Under the pieces are notes generated by a model. The model saw nothing but the letters and a program-made list of their open reading frames with translations. It was not told the origin of the DNA and ran no database searches. This document shows, in pieces, positions 10,815-21,912 of a DNA stretch of 64,000 nt (the stretch's first letter is position 1; every line of letters starts with the position of its first letter). Made by a program: the position numbers and the translations under genes. Origin of the DNA: Channallabes apus (Eukaryota; Chordata; Actinopteri; Siluriformes; Clariidae); NCBI GenBank assembly GCA_030522415.1, contig CM060109.1, positions 963,001 to 1,027,000 on the forward strand. The letters run 5' to 3'.

Positions 10815-12160
10815 CGTGCCATCAATCAAATTTAAATTCAAATTTCAAATTCAAATTCAAATTCAAATTTTATTTGTCACATACACAGTCATACAGTATG
10901 AAATGCAGTGAAATGCTTTTTTGCGACCACAGGGTCGCGACGGCAGCCATTTCCCAGGCGCCATCATAGAAAACAAGGAATCAGATACATTAGGATAACG
11001 AGGGTAAAAAAATCCCCTCCCAGACTGTCCTTCGGAGAGGGCAGTGTGGGATCAGGGGTACAAAAAACTACCTCAGCAGCAAGCACAGAAAAACATGTAA
11101 TCAGAAGACATCAACATTGCAACATTAAGGGTACAGGGATAGGAATGTCCAATGTAGGCAAACAGCTCCAGTCCCTGCAGCTAAAGAGCACTGGTCCCGA
11201 TTCCGCCTGCCCACACCGAGGGGAATAAGCACACGAAGGCGTTGGAAATGGGGAAGGTAGAGTGTCTATCTGTAGCTGTTCTGTGAGTGTGTGCGTGCGT
11301 GTCAGTTTGTAAGCCTGTAACATCCCGTAATAGTCTGCGCCAGGTGACCTTGAAGGGGGAGGGGGGTAGATTCCAGAGCGTCTCGTTATCTTGGTCTTCG
11401 GGGAATTGTTATGTCTCCAGCCACTGCCTTGAAATGCAATAGCTGGAAAGAAGGGCAGAAAAAAAAATAAATAAATAAAATAAAAAATGTCCAAATTTCG
11501 ATCAATACCTGCCAATTTCACAGATATTTAATGTCCATCACTGGTCTCCAGGTCCGTCCAAATTCCGTGGTATAGCTGCCAGTCTCCCCAAGATGGTATC
11601 CAATTTGCGGTCCATAACCACAGTCTGATTACTGACAGCTCTCGTCACCATTATTTCCCAGCCAGCCAGTCTCTTGGGGTTGAGACTGACTGCTTTTAAG
11701 ATTTTTCGATATCCAAGTAATCCACCTAATCCAATCAGCAGAATCCCAGTTATCAGAGTTCCGAATAGGTAAATATCTTCAACGTCCTCCAGAGACAGTG
11801 CGGCCAGGCACACAATGCGCCACTTCTCCCAACCGTCCATCGTGTATCCAGCAGCAAACGTCCCAGCAGGACAAGTAGGTTCCCCAGAACCCACACTTCT
11901 CGTCGAGAAGATCGTGTCAATTGCATTCAGAGACCACTTGATCAAATCCATTCCTTTTATTTCAAGAGCAAGACGAGGAGAGTCTCTGAATAGTATTTCA
12001 CAAGACAGACAAGAGAAGCAAGCGGGGAGAGATAAGGGAGGGAAAGCAGATGCGACCGCCTTCGTCAAGAGCCAAGAGGGAGCCAGAGGAGGGAGCCAAT
12101 CACTGACCACCTCAGAATTTCCCTCCAATGTATGGCTGCAATATTTGTTTTGCAAGTATT
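10815..12160 (-). mobile_element. Retroposon-like unit with repeating TTTGAA tail and a membrane-protein frame
   Basis: Read on the minus strand, the unit ends with GTGTATGTGACAAATAAAAT and a (TTTGAA)n tail. This is the same 3' tail as the tRNA-Ile SINEs at 39983-40126 and 60705-60850, where the final hexamers have decayed. Upstream are a GC-rich non-coding part and the frame at 11538-11951. The shared tail suggests copying by the same LINE machinery. The 5' boundary near 12160 is approximate and no clear target duplication was found. No reverse transcriptase is encoded. Confidence 0.6.
11538..11951 (-). CDS. Uncharacterised 137-residue protein with one predicted membrane helix
   Basis: An intact frame from the ATG at 11951 to the stop at 11538. 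I chose this ATG because upstream in-frame sequence has no other ATG and looks like leader. An N-terminal soluble part (MDLIKWSLNAIDTIF, residues 1-55, two Cys) is followed by a hydrophobic helix at about residues 59-80 (LFGTLITGILLIGLGG). A basic then amphipathic C-terminal part (about 82-137) contains RAVSNQTVVMDRKLDTI and may form a coiled coil. The layout resembles a small single-pass membrane protein, but I do not recognise the family and assign no function. It lies in a unit with a LINE/SINE-type tail, so it is probably transposon-borne. That the frame stays open, in a window where most others are broken, is notable. Confidence 0.55.
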   Translation of the reverse strand: MDLIKWSLNAIDTIFSTRSVGSGEPTCPAGTFAAGYTMDGWEKWRIVCLAALSLEDVEDIYLFGTLITGILLIGLGGLLGYRKILKAVSLNPKRLAGWEIMVTRAVSNQTVVMDRKLDTILGRLAAIPRNLDGPGDQ

Positions 12161-12169
12161 TTTAACACC

Positions 12170-13370
12170 ATTCAAAGGCTTCAAATGGGCAGTTATCGGC
12201 TATGACACGTTGAAGGAGAACTTAATAGTTCTCAAAAATAGTGTAAATGTCTGCAACAATCACTAACCATTAAAATGTTTTTTTTTTTGTAATTAAACAC
12301 GAAAATATTAATTATATTTCCATATATACACACACATACACACACACACACACAAGTGCGTAGGTTTGCTAGGTTTTCTTAATATGGTGCGAAATCACTT
12401 TACATTAATACTAGCAATGCTTCGATTTATATTAATCCACTCAAAATGCAATTCATTAAGTTAAATTAAGGAATAGTGTAAAGTTAAAGGAATGTTTCAT
12501 AACTGACAAAAAGATAGTCTTTAATAAAATAAAAACTATTCTTTATTGAGCCCTAGTGCAAATGAAACATCTCAATCATCTGTATATATATAAAAGTAGA
12601 TTACATCTAAACATGAACTACTAGGTAGAGTACCACACAACAGCTCAATGCCTATTGCTCCTATATGAAGGAGACAAAAACATGCCTTCGCCTCTCGTTA
12701 ACAAAAATAAACTGCTGGCATATTTGTTTGACATCAATATTGTCCAGGCTGTTCTTTTTTTCTTCTGATAAACACTAAAGATGATATTTTGTAGAATGCT
12801 GAAAACCTGTAATCATTGATTTACATAGTATTTGTTTTTCCTGCTACGGAAGTCAATGTTTTCAGCTTTTTTCCCCCAATATCTTATTTTGTATTCAACA
12901 AAATAAAGAAAATCATTAAAGTTTGGAACCACTTAAGGAGTAAATAGTGAGTAAAGTTTTTTTGGGTGTGAACAATGGCTTTGACCCTAACTCTTCCCCT
13001 CTGACTGCACTAGGACCGGACAGCATTGCCACCTGATGAAATAGCGTGACAAAAAAGTGAAATGTCAGTTCAAAACTTTTGCCAAAAACACTAATGAATC
13101 ACTTGCATCCTCAGCCTATCACTCCTCATAATGCTAAATATTAGTATAATCAACATGTATAATACACGCACACATATTATATGTTATATACTGTATAATC
13201 AACATTCAGATTGACCTCCTGTGAACTCGCCTCTTCACCTGAACTACAACATGGCTGATCTGCTTCTGTCCCCTAATTGAAAAACATTGAGGGATTCCTT
13301 ATGAGCATGGACAGAGAATGCCTCAGCCTATTATTGGTAACAATGTTAAATCTCAGGACAACTACAGTGG
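12170..13370. other. Large element interior, AT-rich, no gene seen
   Basis: 12250-12330 (TGTCTGCAACAATCACTAAC) matches copy 2 at 62000-62090. The rest, including a (CA)n tract at 12326-12354, shows no supported coding sequence. Confidence 0.5.
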
Positions 13371-13800
13371 CTTGCAAAAGTATTCGCCCCCCGTGAACTT
13401 TTCCACATTTTGTCACATTACAGCCACAAACATGAATCAATTTTATTGGAATTCCACATGAAAGACCAATACAAAGTGGTGTACACGCGAGAAGTGGAAT
13501 GAAAATCATACATGATTTCAAACATTTTTTTTTTACAAATAAATAACTGAAAAGTGGGGTGTGTGTAATTATTCAGCCCCCTTTGGTCTGAGTGCAGTCA
13601 GTTGGCCATAGACATTGCCTGATGAGTGCTAATGACTAGAGAGCACCTGTGTGTAATCTACACTCTCTCCATCGCTGTCTGATATACAGCACAGGTGTTT
13701 AGGTTCTGTTACCTGACAAAACAGGATAAACACATGCCATTTAAACAGCAATCATTTTATTTCACTTTTTCTGAGTCTTAGTGTGCAAACCTCGAATCAA
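13371..13800 (+). mobile_element. Tc1-like transposon left-end fragment
   Basis: It starts TACAGTGGCTTGCAAAAGTA and continues CACATTTTGTCACATTACAG and ATTGGAATTCCACATGAAAG, the left end of a widespread fish Tc1 family. The homology fades after about 13700. No right end was found. Confidence 0.78.
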
Positions 13801-14199
13801 ATCATTAATGTTCGCCAAGTAAGTGAATGCATTTTAAAAACTATTTTTCTGAAGTGGATTGTCTATTGGTGTCAACAAAATTCTAGCCATATGGCAATAT
13901 TAGTATATTAGTTTATCAATTTCTTTCACAATACTGATTTCTGACAAACAGTCACTAGATTTGGAGACTGACAGGGATCATATTTATACTTTTACATTTA
14001 GCTGTTTAATCTGCTGTTAGTTTTACAGACTATATCCTGGCCTGCTGTACTGAATGTGAGTCCACTGCATTTGGCGCTGCTTGTGTCTGAACGCAGCCAA
14101 TCGTCTATCACATGATGGCAGGGAAAGGCACAGCCAATCAAAATGTTCATATGTGTTTTGGGGGCGGGAGGACTCAAGGAGAGAACGTGATTTATGCCT

Positions 14200-14333
14200 T
14201 TCTGCGTGTCTAGGTTAATGTTGACAGAACGATTAAAAAAAAAGTGGATTAAATTATTGGTGGGGACATTTCAATGGTCGGAGGATATTGGTGGGGACAC
14301 ATCCCCTCCGTCCACCCTAAATCTACGCCCCTG
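14200..14333 (+). mobile_element. Possible DNA-transposon right terminus
   Basis: GGTGGGGACA occurs twice, and the stretch ends CACCCTAAATCTACGCCCCTG before a TA tract. It resembles a transposon end beginning CAGGGGCGTAG in reverse. The partner end was not located. Confidence 0.35.
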
Positions 14334-14463
14334 TATATATATAATTTAAAACTATTTATTCATTTGTCTTTTATTTACTTACTTACTAGCGAATGCTTTT
14401 TTAGGGCTCTAAAAACTACGGCAGTATGAATGACAATGGAATAGGACGTGTGAGTTGCACCGG

Positions 14464-14464
<1 letters not shown>

Positions 14465-14556
<92 letters not shown>
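14465..14556. repeat. (CA)n and (TA)n microsatellite
   Basis: About 40 bp of CA, then about 47 bp of TA. Confidence 0.97.
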
Positions 14557-14562
<6 letters not shown>

Positions 14563-15772
14563 TAAAATTCTTAAAACATCGTGTTGACCCATGCACTGAA
14601 AAAAAGAACTTGTAAGATTTACTTGATAAAATCCTCATAACAATTTGGACACAGATTTTAAGTAAATTTTATTGCTCCAATATTAAGGCTGAATCCCAAC
14701 CCTTCCCCCTACCCTTCCATTTGGCGCGTTCACGTGCAGGGGTAGTGGTGTCTCATTTCTCTTTTGGTTGGAGGTGTAGGGGGAGGGGGGAAGGGCCAGA
14801 TAGCCCTCCAAACGAAGATTTTTCAGGACCTCACTTCAAACGAAGGGCTAAGCGAAGTTTTCAACATGGCTGCTCACTCGAGCAAACAGACCCATAAATG
14901 TTAAGTCATTTTTGCCATTAATAAAGATTTTTATGACAAGTTTTCATTGTATGTATATTACCTTTAGTCTTGTGTCTGTGTTTATGGTGATGTTCTGTAA
15001 AGAAACGTTTGCAAAAAAAATCGCTAAAGTTTGCTAGCGGATAGCACATATTGCACAATATTACAAATATATATTTTTATGTCACATACACTTTACTGCA
15101 TGCTACAAACAAATATGAAAGTTCAGTAGCACGGCATTTTGTCGAGCATTTGATAACGCATTGTTTGTTTTGCTTACGGCCATACACTATTGTTTTGCTT
15201 ACACTATTCTTACTTATTGCAACGTGACCACAGTTTTGTAATTTATATTCTGTATATGGACGGCTGAGGAAACCCGAAGACTCATCCGTGTTCGTGGTGA
15301 AAATGAGCAACTTTTTTAAAAATCGAAATACGGCGCAAAAAACCTTTGGGAGTGAGTAATCTCTCTTATTGGAATGTGTGATAAACATCGGCGCATGTCC
15401 TCTGACGTAACATGGACACACAGGAATGTAAATGAACACTGCATTAATGACCCAAAAAATAAACGCTTTGAGATGATTTATTTGCCGTATGGTGTGTTTA
15501 TTTGAATATGTTCAGTAAATTTATGAATTACACTCAAAGTGTCAGCGAAACCGGTTTGCAAATAATTTGTGTGTGTGTTAGGTGATGTGAGAGTGGGTTT
15601 TTCAAACTTGCAGTAAAACATTTTTGTGGGCAGTTTTTGATTCCCCCTTATCTAAGTACTGTAAAAACTTATATAGTCTTGGGTTAAAAAGTCTGCATTT
15701 CAACATGCATTCCCCACCTCCAAAGACTAAGCTCCTGTTGGTATAGCTCTTAAGGTCACTGTGGCACGCAAA

Positions 15773-15809
15773 CCCCCTGACCACAATAAGGTGGCAATCC
15801 CTCAGGGGG
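15773..15809 (+). other. Conserved hairpin (copy 1)
   Basis: The outer stem CCCCCTGA/TCAGGGGG encloses an inner stem CCAC/GTGG. The same structure is at 38883-38919 and, with one stem base changed, at 59455-59491. All are preceded by GGCACGCAAA and followed within about 100 bp by ATCCTTAATCCAGATTTTAT. Confidence 0.7.
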
Positions 15810-16205
15810 GGGTGGGGAGGTGAAAAATACAAATAAAATAAAATAAATTATCCTTAATCCAGATTTTATCAATCAACGACATAATATTTATCTTAGCTGG
15901 ATGGTCTAATTCTCAAAACCGTTTAACCTAAAGAAAAACATAACACACTATAACTAGAATATTTACAAAACTGAAAGGTTTTCTTATGAATAATTAAAAA
16001 AAACATTATAACTCAAAAAGATCATATTATGTTTATATATATATATTTTATAGTAACTGAACAGCTCTCTTCTCTCCAATCCACTCATACACCACAGTCT
16101 CCTATTTCTCTGTGCGCGCGCTGCAGCCTGAGAATGAATACACGCAGCGGAGGTTTTACATATTTAAAACGTAAAAAGGTGTCTCCATCATAAATAGCCC
16201 TGAAT

Positions 16206-16208
<3 letters not shown>

Positions 16209-16274
<66 letters not shown>
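16209..16274. repeat. (TA)n(GA)n microsatellite
   Basis: About 34 bp of TA, then about 30 bp of AG. Confidence 0.97.
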
Positions 16275-16278
<4 letters not shown>

Positions 16279-16999
16279 AAGGTGTTTTGCTGGCGAAAAA
16301 CATTTTAGGCAGAGACACCTGCTCGTTTGTTTTAAAACCCCTCCAATTCTACCCCATTCCCGGAAACCGGTTTGATAACTTCACACCTTATGTGAATGAA
16401 AGGTGAGATGGGGGAATTACAGTGGGGGTTCTGTGGGTCTCCAAACTCAGAAGGCTACGTGTCAGCCGATAACTGCTCCTTTGATCTGCTGGTTACAGCG
16501 GGGCGCCGACTGCTGATGAGCATATAGTAGCCTGTACAAGCTAGGCCATTTTTAGATTACATTTGAAATTTTAAGGGGTTGTATAGAGAACCTACTGTCT
16601 TATTTATGTAGCGAAAACACGAAATTAAACTAGATAACATGATCAGAGTTTTAATATTTATATTTAACTAGATGGAAGGCTTTTCAAGTCACATGGGAAA
16701 AAAAATTCTGTTCAGTTCTACAGTTTATCCCACAGTTTATTCCATTGTCCAGCCTCAGGACAATGTAATCAATGTAATATGCTGTTTTCTGGTTAAATTT
16801 TTCTGATTGGACCCGTACATAGAAAGTTTATACTGTAAACATACTTTATATTATATAAAAAATAAAAGAATCGCTCAAGTTTGCTAGCGGATAGCAGAGA
16901 TTGCACGATATTACAAATATATATTTTTGTCTCACATACACTTTACTGCATGCTACAAACAAACTCACCCGTAATTGTCAGGTAAAATCTACTTAATTA

Positions 17000-17692
17000 A
17001 ATTAACAATAAAATAAATCAAGTAAAAGTTACATAATTATACTTAATGCACAAATTACTTGATTATTTTAAATAAATCTAAAGTTAATGCATTGTTGTAT
17101 CAGCAGGAACCTTGATTTTATGAAATTACTATCATTTTGTTTTGTGAGATTTTCCCTTACTTGGTTTTATCAATTTATATTACTCCCTATAATAATGTAA
17201 ACATTGCTAATTTATGTTTTGGAAAGAAACTTAAGTAATTATTTAATCTATATCTTTCATAAATCACACAACTAAAATATAATTAAACAGTTTATTCACC
17301 AACATTACCAAATATTTGTGACATTCACAGTCTAGATCCAAGTTGTCTTTTTAATAAAAGTGCATTCAGCTAAATTTTGTATCCATAGAAAAAAACTGCA
17401 CGGCACCAGGGCCTGAAATACTTGTTTTAAACAAAATTGTGTAAAATAATAAATAAATAAAATACAGCATTCATTTAGAAATAAAATGCAGCAGAAAATA
17501 CTTTAAACAAACTGTAGAATAAACGTTAAAACGTAATAGCCCTCTGAAGCAGTGAAGTTGCAACTTTCAAATCAGCACTCTGGACTAGTGCACTTAAAAG
17601 TATGCCATTGAAACCTTAATGCATGAAAACATTTTAAGCTGAACATGTAAACACAACATGTAAACACTTGTAGTCAAGCCAAATCAAATGTT
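17000..17692. other. Large element interior
   Basis: 16960-17100 matches 62573-62710 of copy 2. The rest is AT-rich and likely the 3' untranslated part of the minus-strand exon at 17693-17873. Confidence 0.4.
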
Positions 17693-17873
17693 TTAAGATG
17701 ATAACTTCATCTTTAAAGCTTGCACTTTTGGTGATAGCTTAATCCCATCAAGTTCTAGAAGAACTTTCTGAAAATAGCCTCTCCTTCAAGGATTATGGAT
17801 ACACCAACCGGTTCTTCCCCTTCAACAGCACGGACGACAAGGATTTTAAGAAGGTGTCACTTCGTCTGTCCCC
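17693..17873 (-). pseudogene. Exon-like fragment of a captured protein gene, terminal exon
   Basis: On the minus strand a splice-acceptor-like TTTATGCAG (ending 17874) is followed by coding-like sequence. TDEVTPS, then after a one-base shift ILVVRAVEGEEPVG and SIILEGEAIF, lead into KVLLELDGIKLSPKVQALKM and a stop at 17693. The pattern resembles the C-terminus of a large fish family of uncharacterised proteins often labelled SAM-domain-like. That match is from memory and weak. A middle part seems deleted and one frameshift is present. It lies in the right third of copy 1, where copy 2 carries other terminal-exon-like pieces. Confidence 0.45.
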
Positions 17874-17879
17874 CTGCAT

Positions 17880-18540
17880 AAAATTTACAAGAAAATAAAT
17901 CATTTATTTTGAGAAACAAAAAAAATCTGAATTGCTTCAACCTGTGCTGACTTCATTGAGAAAAAAAAAATAATAAAAATAAATGATAATAAAAAAATGA
18001 CCATCACTTCATATACTTCATATTGTTAAACTTGGGTTAAATTGCTTTAGCACTAATCTTGCATCAGTAAAACATGGCATGAGATGGCTTTACAGTGTCA
18101 GGAAATCCTATGATGAATGCTGAGTTTGTATTTAAAGGGTTAGTCCAAACATGAAAATTCGTTCAATAATTACTCATATTTATATATTCATTTGCATTTA
18201 TATGCTTCTGTCCAATACAACAAACACTATATTCAAGGTATTAATAAATTGTATAATTAATAAGAAAACAATGCTTTACCAGGCAATCATCAAAGAGATC
18301 CTCTTCAGATTCACGTCTCATCTTTACACTTTGTTTCTGTGAAAATATTTACATTGTATCATTACATAATCTTTTATTCGTACAACTACATTTAGGCATT
18401 TTCTTCATCTTTTGTAAGTTTGCCTTTATCCAAAGCAAATTACAAAAGAGGAAGGCATCAAGCATGTCAAGCAGTGCTACTAACACAAAGTTTCTGACAC
18501 CGTTAGAAAAATACAAGATAGAACAGCGAGGGATTAAGGA
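17880..18540. other. AT-rich interior, SINE-tail relic
   Basis: 18385-18450 (ACATTTAGGCATTTTC, TTTATCCAAAGCAAATTAC) looks like a decayed reverse SINE or L2 tail. Nothing else is recognised. Confidence 0.4.
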
Positions 18541-18643
18541 AAAAGTGAGAAGCAAGAATCATGTGTGGAAAGATTAAGCATGCAGGGTCACAGGATGACT
18601 CAACTTATTTTTATTGTCTGCAATGCGATTTAGACAAATTAGA

Positions 18644-19763
18644 ACTGCGGTAAAGCCAGCCGCGGTTCAGAAAAACACGGTCAAGCCAGCCGCGATTGAT
18701 TTTAGTGTGCGCACATATTACAGTGATTACGGTAGTTTCAGGACCGACACAGAGACAACGCGCTTTCAGAGCGCTTTTCATTTAGACGCCCAGGACTGAG
18801 AGATAATACAACATGCTCGTCAATTTTTACTTGCTTATTTATTTGCATTTCTGCTTTAATATCCGTGTTATTTATTGGTGACTTTGACGGTTGTCTGTTA
18901 CAATATTTTTCTTAAATATTCACCATTCAAATAATTGTTTTATGTAGATAAGTTACAGCAGAATTCGTAGAAAACAGACAAAATAATGTATTTAGTCTTT
19001 CTAAATACCAGAATTGATTTTTATTTTGTTTTACTGTTCAAAAGTAGCAGTTATTCTTCAATGAATGTTTTCTATAATGAGGATTAACGTCTGCTTTGGA
19101 AGAGAGGTCAAATAAACAAATGTTCACAATGGGGAAAAAAAGTTAAATAAAATGCCTTTATTTCACTTCAGAGACCTATGAAAAAATAAATTCTAGTAAG
19201 TATAAAACGCCATGGTCAGTTTTTATCCCATATAATGTACACACATTATATGATGAAAAAAAAAGTAGAAAAAAACAATGATCAGTTCTTATTCAGGACG
19301 TCCCATACTATATACACACCAAATATGAAACAATTTTACTGCAGCATTTTTGAGATATTGGACATTATTACACTTTAAAGGGGTATAAAGACCCCATTTC
19401 TAATAAGTAGAAAAAAACAATGATCAGTTCTTATTCAGGACGTCCCATACTATATACACACCACATATGAAACTATTTTACTGCAGCATTTTTCAGATAT
19501 GGGGCATTATTACATTTTAAAGGGGTATAAAGACCCCATTTCTAATAAGTAGAAAAAAACAATGATCAGTTCTTATTCAGGACGTCCCATACTATATACA
19601 CACCACATATGAAACTATTTTACTGCAGCATTTTTCAGATATGGGGCATTCTCTCTGTGTTGTTCATGAAACTACCATAATCACTGTAATATGCGCGCGC
19701 ACTAAAATCAATCGCGGCTGGCTTGACCGTGTTTTTCGGAACCGCGGCTGGCTTTACCGCAGT
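18644..19763. mobile_element. Non-autonomous inverted-end element with 8-bp duplication (hAT-like), 1,120 bp
   Basis: Ends are ACTGCGGTAAAGCCAGCC and its perfect reverse complement. The inverted repeat continues for about 95 bp (including CACGGTCAAGCCAGCCGCGA) with a few mismatches. Target duplication AAATTAGA lies at 18636-18643 and 19764-19771. Copy 2 has the empty site (AAATTAGAGCTGCTGTC near 63340). An 8-bp duplication fits hAT, but the ends do not have the usual CAG start, so the superfamily is open. It has no coding capacity. It contains 142-bp tandem repeats. Confidence 0.88.
19266..19648 (+). repeat. 142-bp tandem repeat, about 2.7 copies
   Basis: TAGAAAAAAACAATGATCAG starts at 19266, 19408 and 19550. 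Units are nearly identical. A more diverged partial unit may precede them at about 19200. Confidence 0.93.
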
Positions 19764-20478
19764 AAATTAGAGCTGCTGTCAATACTGTATGAACATATGT
19801 ACAGGTTCTTTACTCGTAACTCATTAATAAAGTTCGGCTTCAGAAAAAAAAACGTTTATTGCTAGTGCTCTTTTACCATTTAATGCTTTAACACACACGA
19901 CTCAGTTTGTTCAGAAATGGCATCTAACTGGCGAGCCTTTGTCTGAACACGCCGTTTTCACTCGGGGTGGGGGTAAGAAACACACATCTCGGTGTATTAA
20001 TCCACGCGCTCGGTTCGTTATTATTTTATTTATTTATTTATTTACCACAGGACCCATGGGGGCTCCGTAGGTTCAGGTTTTTACACGAAAACGGTGTTTT
20101 GTGAATCTCCACACTATTAAAAACTGAAATTGCTAATTGTACGTCCTGAGATTAAGATGAACATTAATTGGGAGTCATGAAAGCGAGAATCACATCCAAA
20201 AAAGAAAGCTAAACTTACCTTGAACACGACAAACTCCAGCTGCAGCCACGCCGTGTTGTAACCTCCGTGATGATTCCCAACCGACTGATACACAGCGCGG
20301 GCACAGCGACTCCAAACACGCATGCGCAGTTTAATTAGCACACATTTTCGGCTTCAGTAGACACACAATACTTCAGACTGAAACACGACTGCCCCCTACA
20401 GGTAATGAGGGGCATGTTCACAGCTTCCCGCACGCAGCCGCGCAAAGCCGCGGCAAGTCACGGGATCCCTTTTCTCGA

Positions 20479-20505
20479 AACGCAGGTTTTTAATGGCGAC
20501 ATCTG
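20479..20505 (-). repeat. Right inverted terminus of large element copy 1
   Basis: It ends TTAATGGCGACATCTG before TA. Subterminal GCGGCAAGTCACGGGATCCC mirrors, in part, the GC-rich left subterminus. Confidence 0.9.
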
Positions 20506-20507
20506 TA

Positions 20508-21290
20508 GTTCTGGCTCTTACGACTACCAGGGCATCCATATTTGAATTACATAGACGACTGGCTGGCCCAGTCTCATTAGCTAGCGCTTCGACATCAGCA
20601 TGTCGTCCTAGCTCATCTTGTCTCTTAGGATTGAGACCCAACGCCACGAAAGCGTGCTCTTTCCTGTTCTGAGGATTGGGTGTCACATGAGATTCGATCC
20701 TAAGCGGGCACAGCTGTCTCCCGCTCGTGTCGAATCCATTAACAACACCCTCAAGGAAATCAAGCTAGACCAAGAAAGTGACCATCACTTTCAGAGATCT
20801 TAGCTCTTATGGCAGCCGTATCCACGGTGACCCTTGGGCCTGCCCATGAGAGCATTTCAGTTGTGGCTAAGACAGGGGATTTCACTCTAGGGCCAATCCC
20901 CAACAGGGGTTACGCGCCAGGTGCTTCGTACCCATCCTATGTGGTTCAGACCCCGGGTTCTGACTCTGGGTCCCACTCTAAGTTCGTCTTGTCGTCGCAG
21001 ATGCTAACGACAGATGCTTCCCTCACGGGCGGGGGTCTTAGGTGACCATCCCAGCCCAAGGGTGCTGGAGAGGCTTTCTTCTCGCACGGCACATCAATTG
21101 CCTCGAAATGATGGCTCTATTTCTCACCCTAAAGCACTTCCTCCAGCGGTTGAGAGTGCCATGTCCCATTGTGGGTGGACATCACTATGGCAAGTCTCAT
21201 ATATTAATCGCCAGGGCGGACTGTGCTCGCGCCGCTGAATAGCTAGTGCACCAGGTTCCTGTCCCTCAGCGCGATTTACGGTCCAGGGCA
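20508..21290 (+). pseudogene. DIRS reverse transcriptase (C-terminal) and RNase H
   Basis: After the TA target site the frame resumes with GHPYLNYIDDWLAQS, carrying the DIRS catalytic YIDDW word. It continues with RAQLSPARVESINNTLKEI and TTDASLTGG, the RNase H start, where the third residue is the first catalytic Asp. Next come AHQLPRNDGSISHPKALP and frames matching INCLEMMALFLTLKHFL. Several stops and shifts are present. From 21066 the RNase H part is duplicated in tandem. Confidence 0.82.
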
Positions 21291-21911
21291 TATGAATGTG
21301 AGAGCAGTTGTAACTGTCCAGTCAATCTCTGACACACGGGGAATGGAAACCCCACCCAGAAGTGGTCAGTCAATCTCGGTGAGATTTCATGCAGCAGAGG
21401 TGGACAGCTTTGCCTCGCAAGATCAGCAAATGTCCCCTTTGCTACTCCCTGACTCTGGATCTATTATCCCTCTTCAAGAGCTTATGCCTCAAATGGAATG
21501 TTTTTTAAAAGTGGAGAGGCCTTCTTCTCGTACGGCACATCAATTGCCTCGAAATGATGGCTCTATTTCTCACCCTAAAGCACTTCCTCCAGCGGTTGAG
21601 AGTGCCATGTCCCATTGTGGAGTGGACATCACTATGGCAAGTCTCATATATTAATCGCCAGGGCGGACTGTGCTCGCGCCGCTGAATAGCTAGCGCACCA
21701 GGTTCCTGTCCCTCAGCGCGATTTACATTCCAGGGCATATGAATGTGAGAGCAGTTGTAACTGTCCAGTCAATCTCTGACACACGGGGAATGGAAACCCC
21801 ACCCCGAAGTAGTCAGTCAATCTCGGTGAGATTTCATGCAGCAGAGGTGGACCGCTTTGCCTCGCAAGATCAGCAAATGTCCCCTTTTGCTACTCCCTGA
21901 CTCTGGATCTA
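21066..21911 (+). repeat. 446-bp tandem duplication in DIRS RNase H region
   Basis: TGGAGAGGC plus TTCTTCTCG starts at 21066 and 21512. About 400 bp are nearly identical, down to CCTGACTCTGGATCT, after which the copies part. Each copy contains CGAAATGATGGCTCTATTTC. Confidence 0.92.
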
Positions 21912-21912
21912 G

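Larger units (their letters stand above)
14687..16964. mobile_element. Insertion of about 2.28 kb within copy 1, absent from copy 2
   Basis: Copy 2 reads continuously through ATATTAAGTAAAACTCACCC (62561-62580), while copy 1 breaks after ATATTAAG at 14686 and resumes at ACTCACCCGTAATTG (16962). The insert begins GCTGAATCCCAACCCTTCCC, like a transposon end. It contains a 95-bp direct repeat (15019-15113 and 16869-16964, with TTTGCTAGCGGATAGCA), a CCCCCTGA hairpin and a TA/GA microsatellite. Boundaries are from this comparison only, with no clean duplication. Confidence 0.55.
8442..20505. mobile_element. Large inverted-end element, copy 1 (12,064 bp), TA duplication
   Basis: Left end CAGATGTCGCCCTTAAAACC and right end, read in reverse, CAGATGTCGCCATTAAAAAC form inverted termini (about 25 of the first 27 bases match). 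TA flanks both ends (8440-8441 and 20506-20507), and the DIRS frame resumes across it. Copy 2 starts at 35831 with the same end, and its right part matches 18540-20405 here. Interior: promoter-like CpG start, microsatellites, a retroposon with a membrane-protein frame, a Tc1 remnant, a captured exon and an 8-bp-duplication insertion. I recognise no transposase. TA plus a CAG start resembles Tc1/mariner, but the size does not. Confidence 0.88.

Noticed and set aside
10820..10880. CRISPR-like short repeats (AAATTC units)
   Set aside because: Six-base simple repeat forming the tail of a retroposon in a vertebrate genome. No spacers.
14375..14638. Frame with Ile-Tyr and Val-Cys runs (also seen at 9381-9748, 53991-54224, 60215-60526, 61689-62021)
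   Set aside because: Products of TA and CA dinucleotide tracts, with no domain or codon bias.
15077..15439. 120-codon minus-strand frame
   Set aside because: It overlaps the 95-bp direct repeat and has no motif. Probably a chance frame in the copy 1 insert.
8442..20505. Assigning the large element to Tc1/mariner because of the TA duplication
   Set aside because: Ends start CAG and target TA, but the size, cargo and lack of a DDE gene do not fit. Left unclassified.
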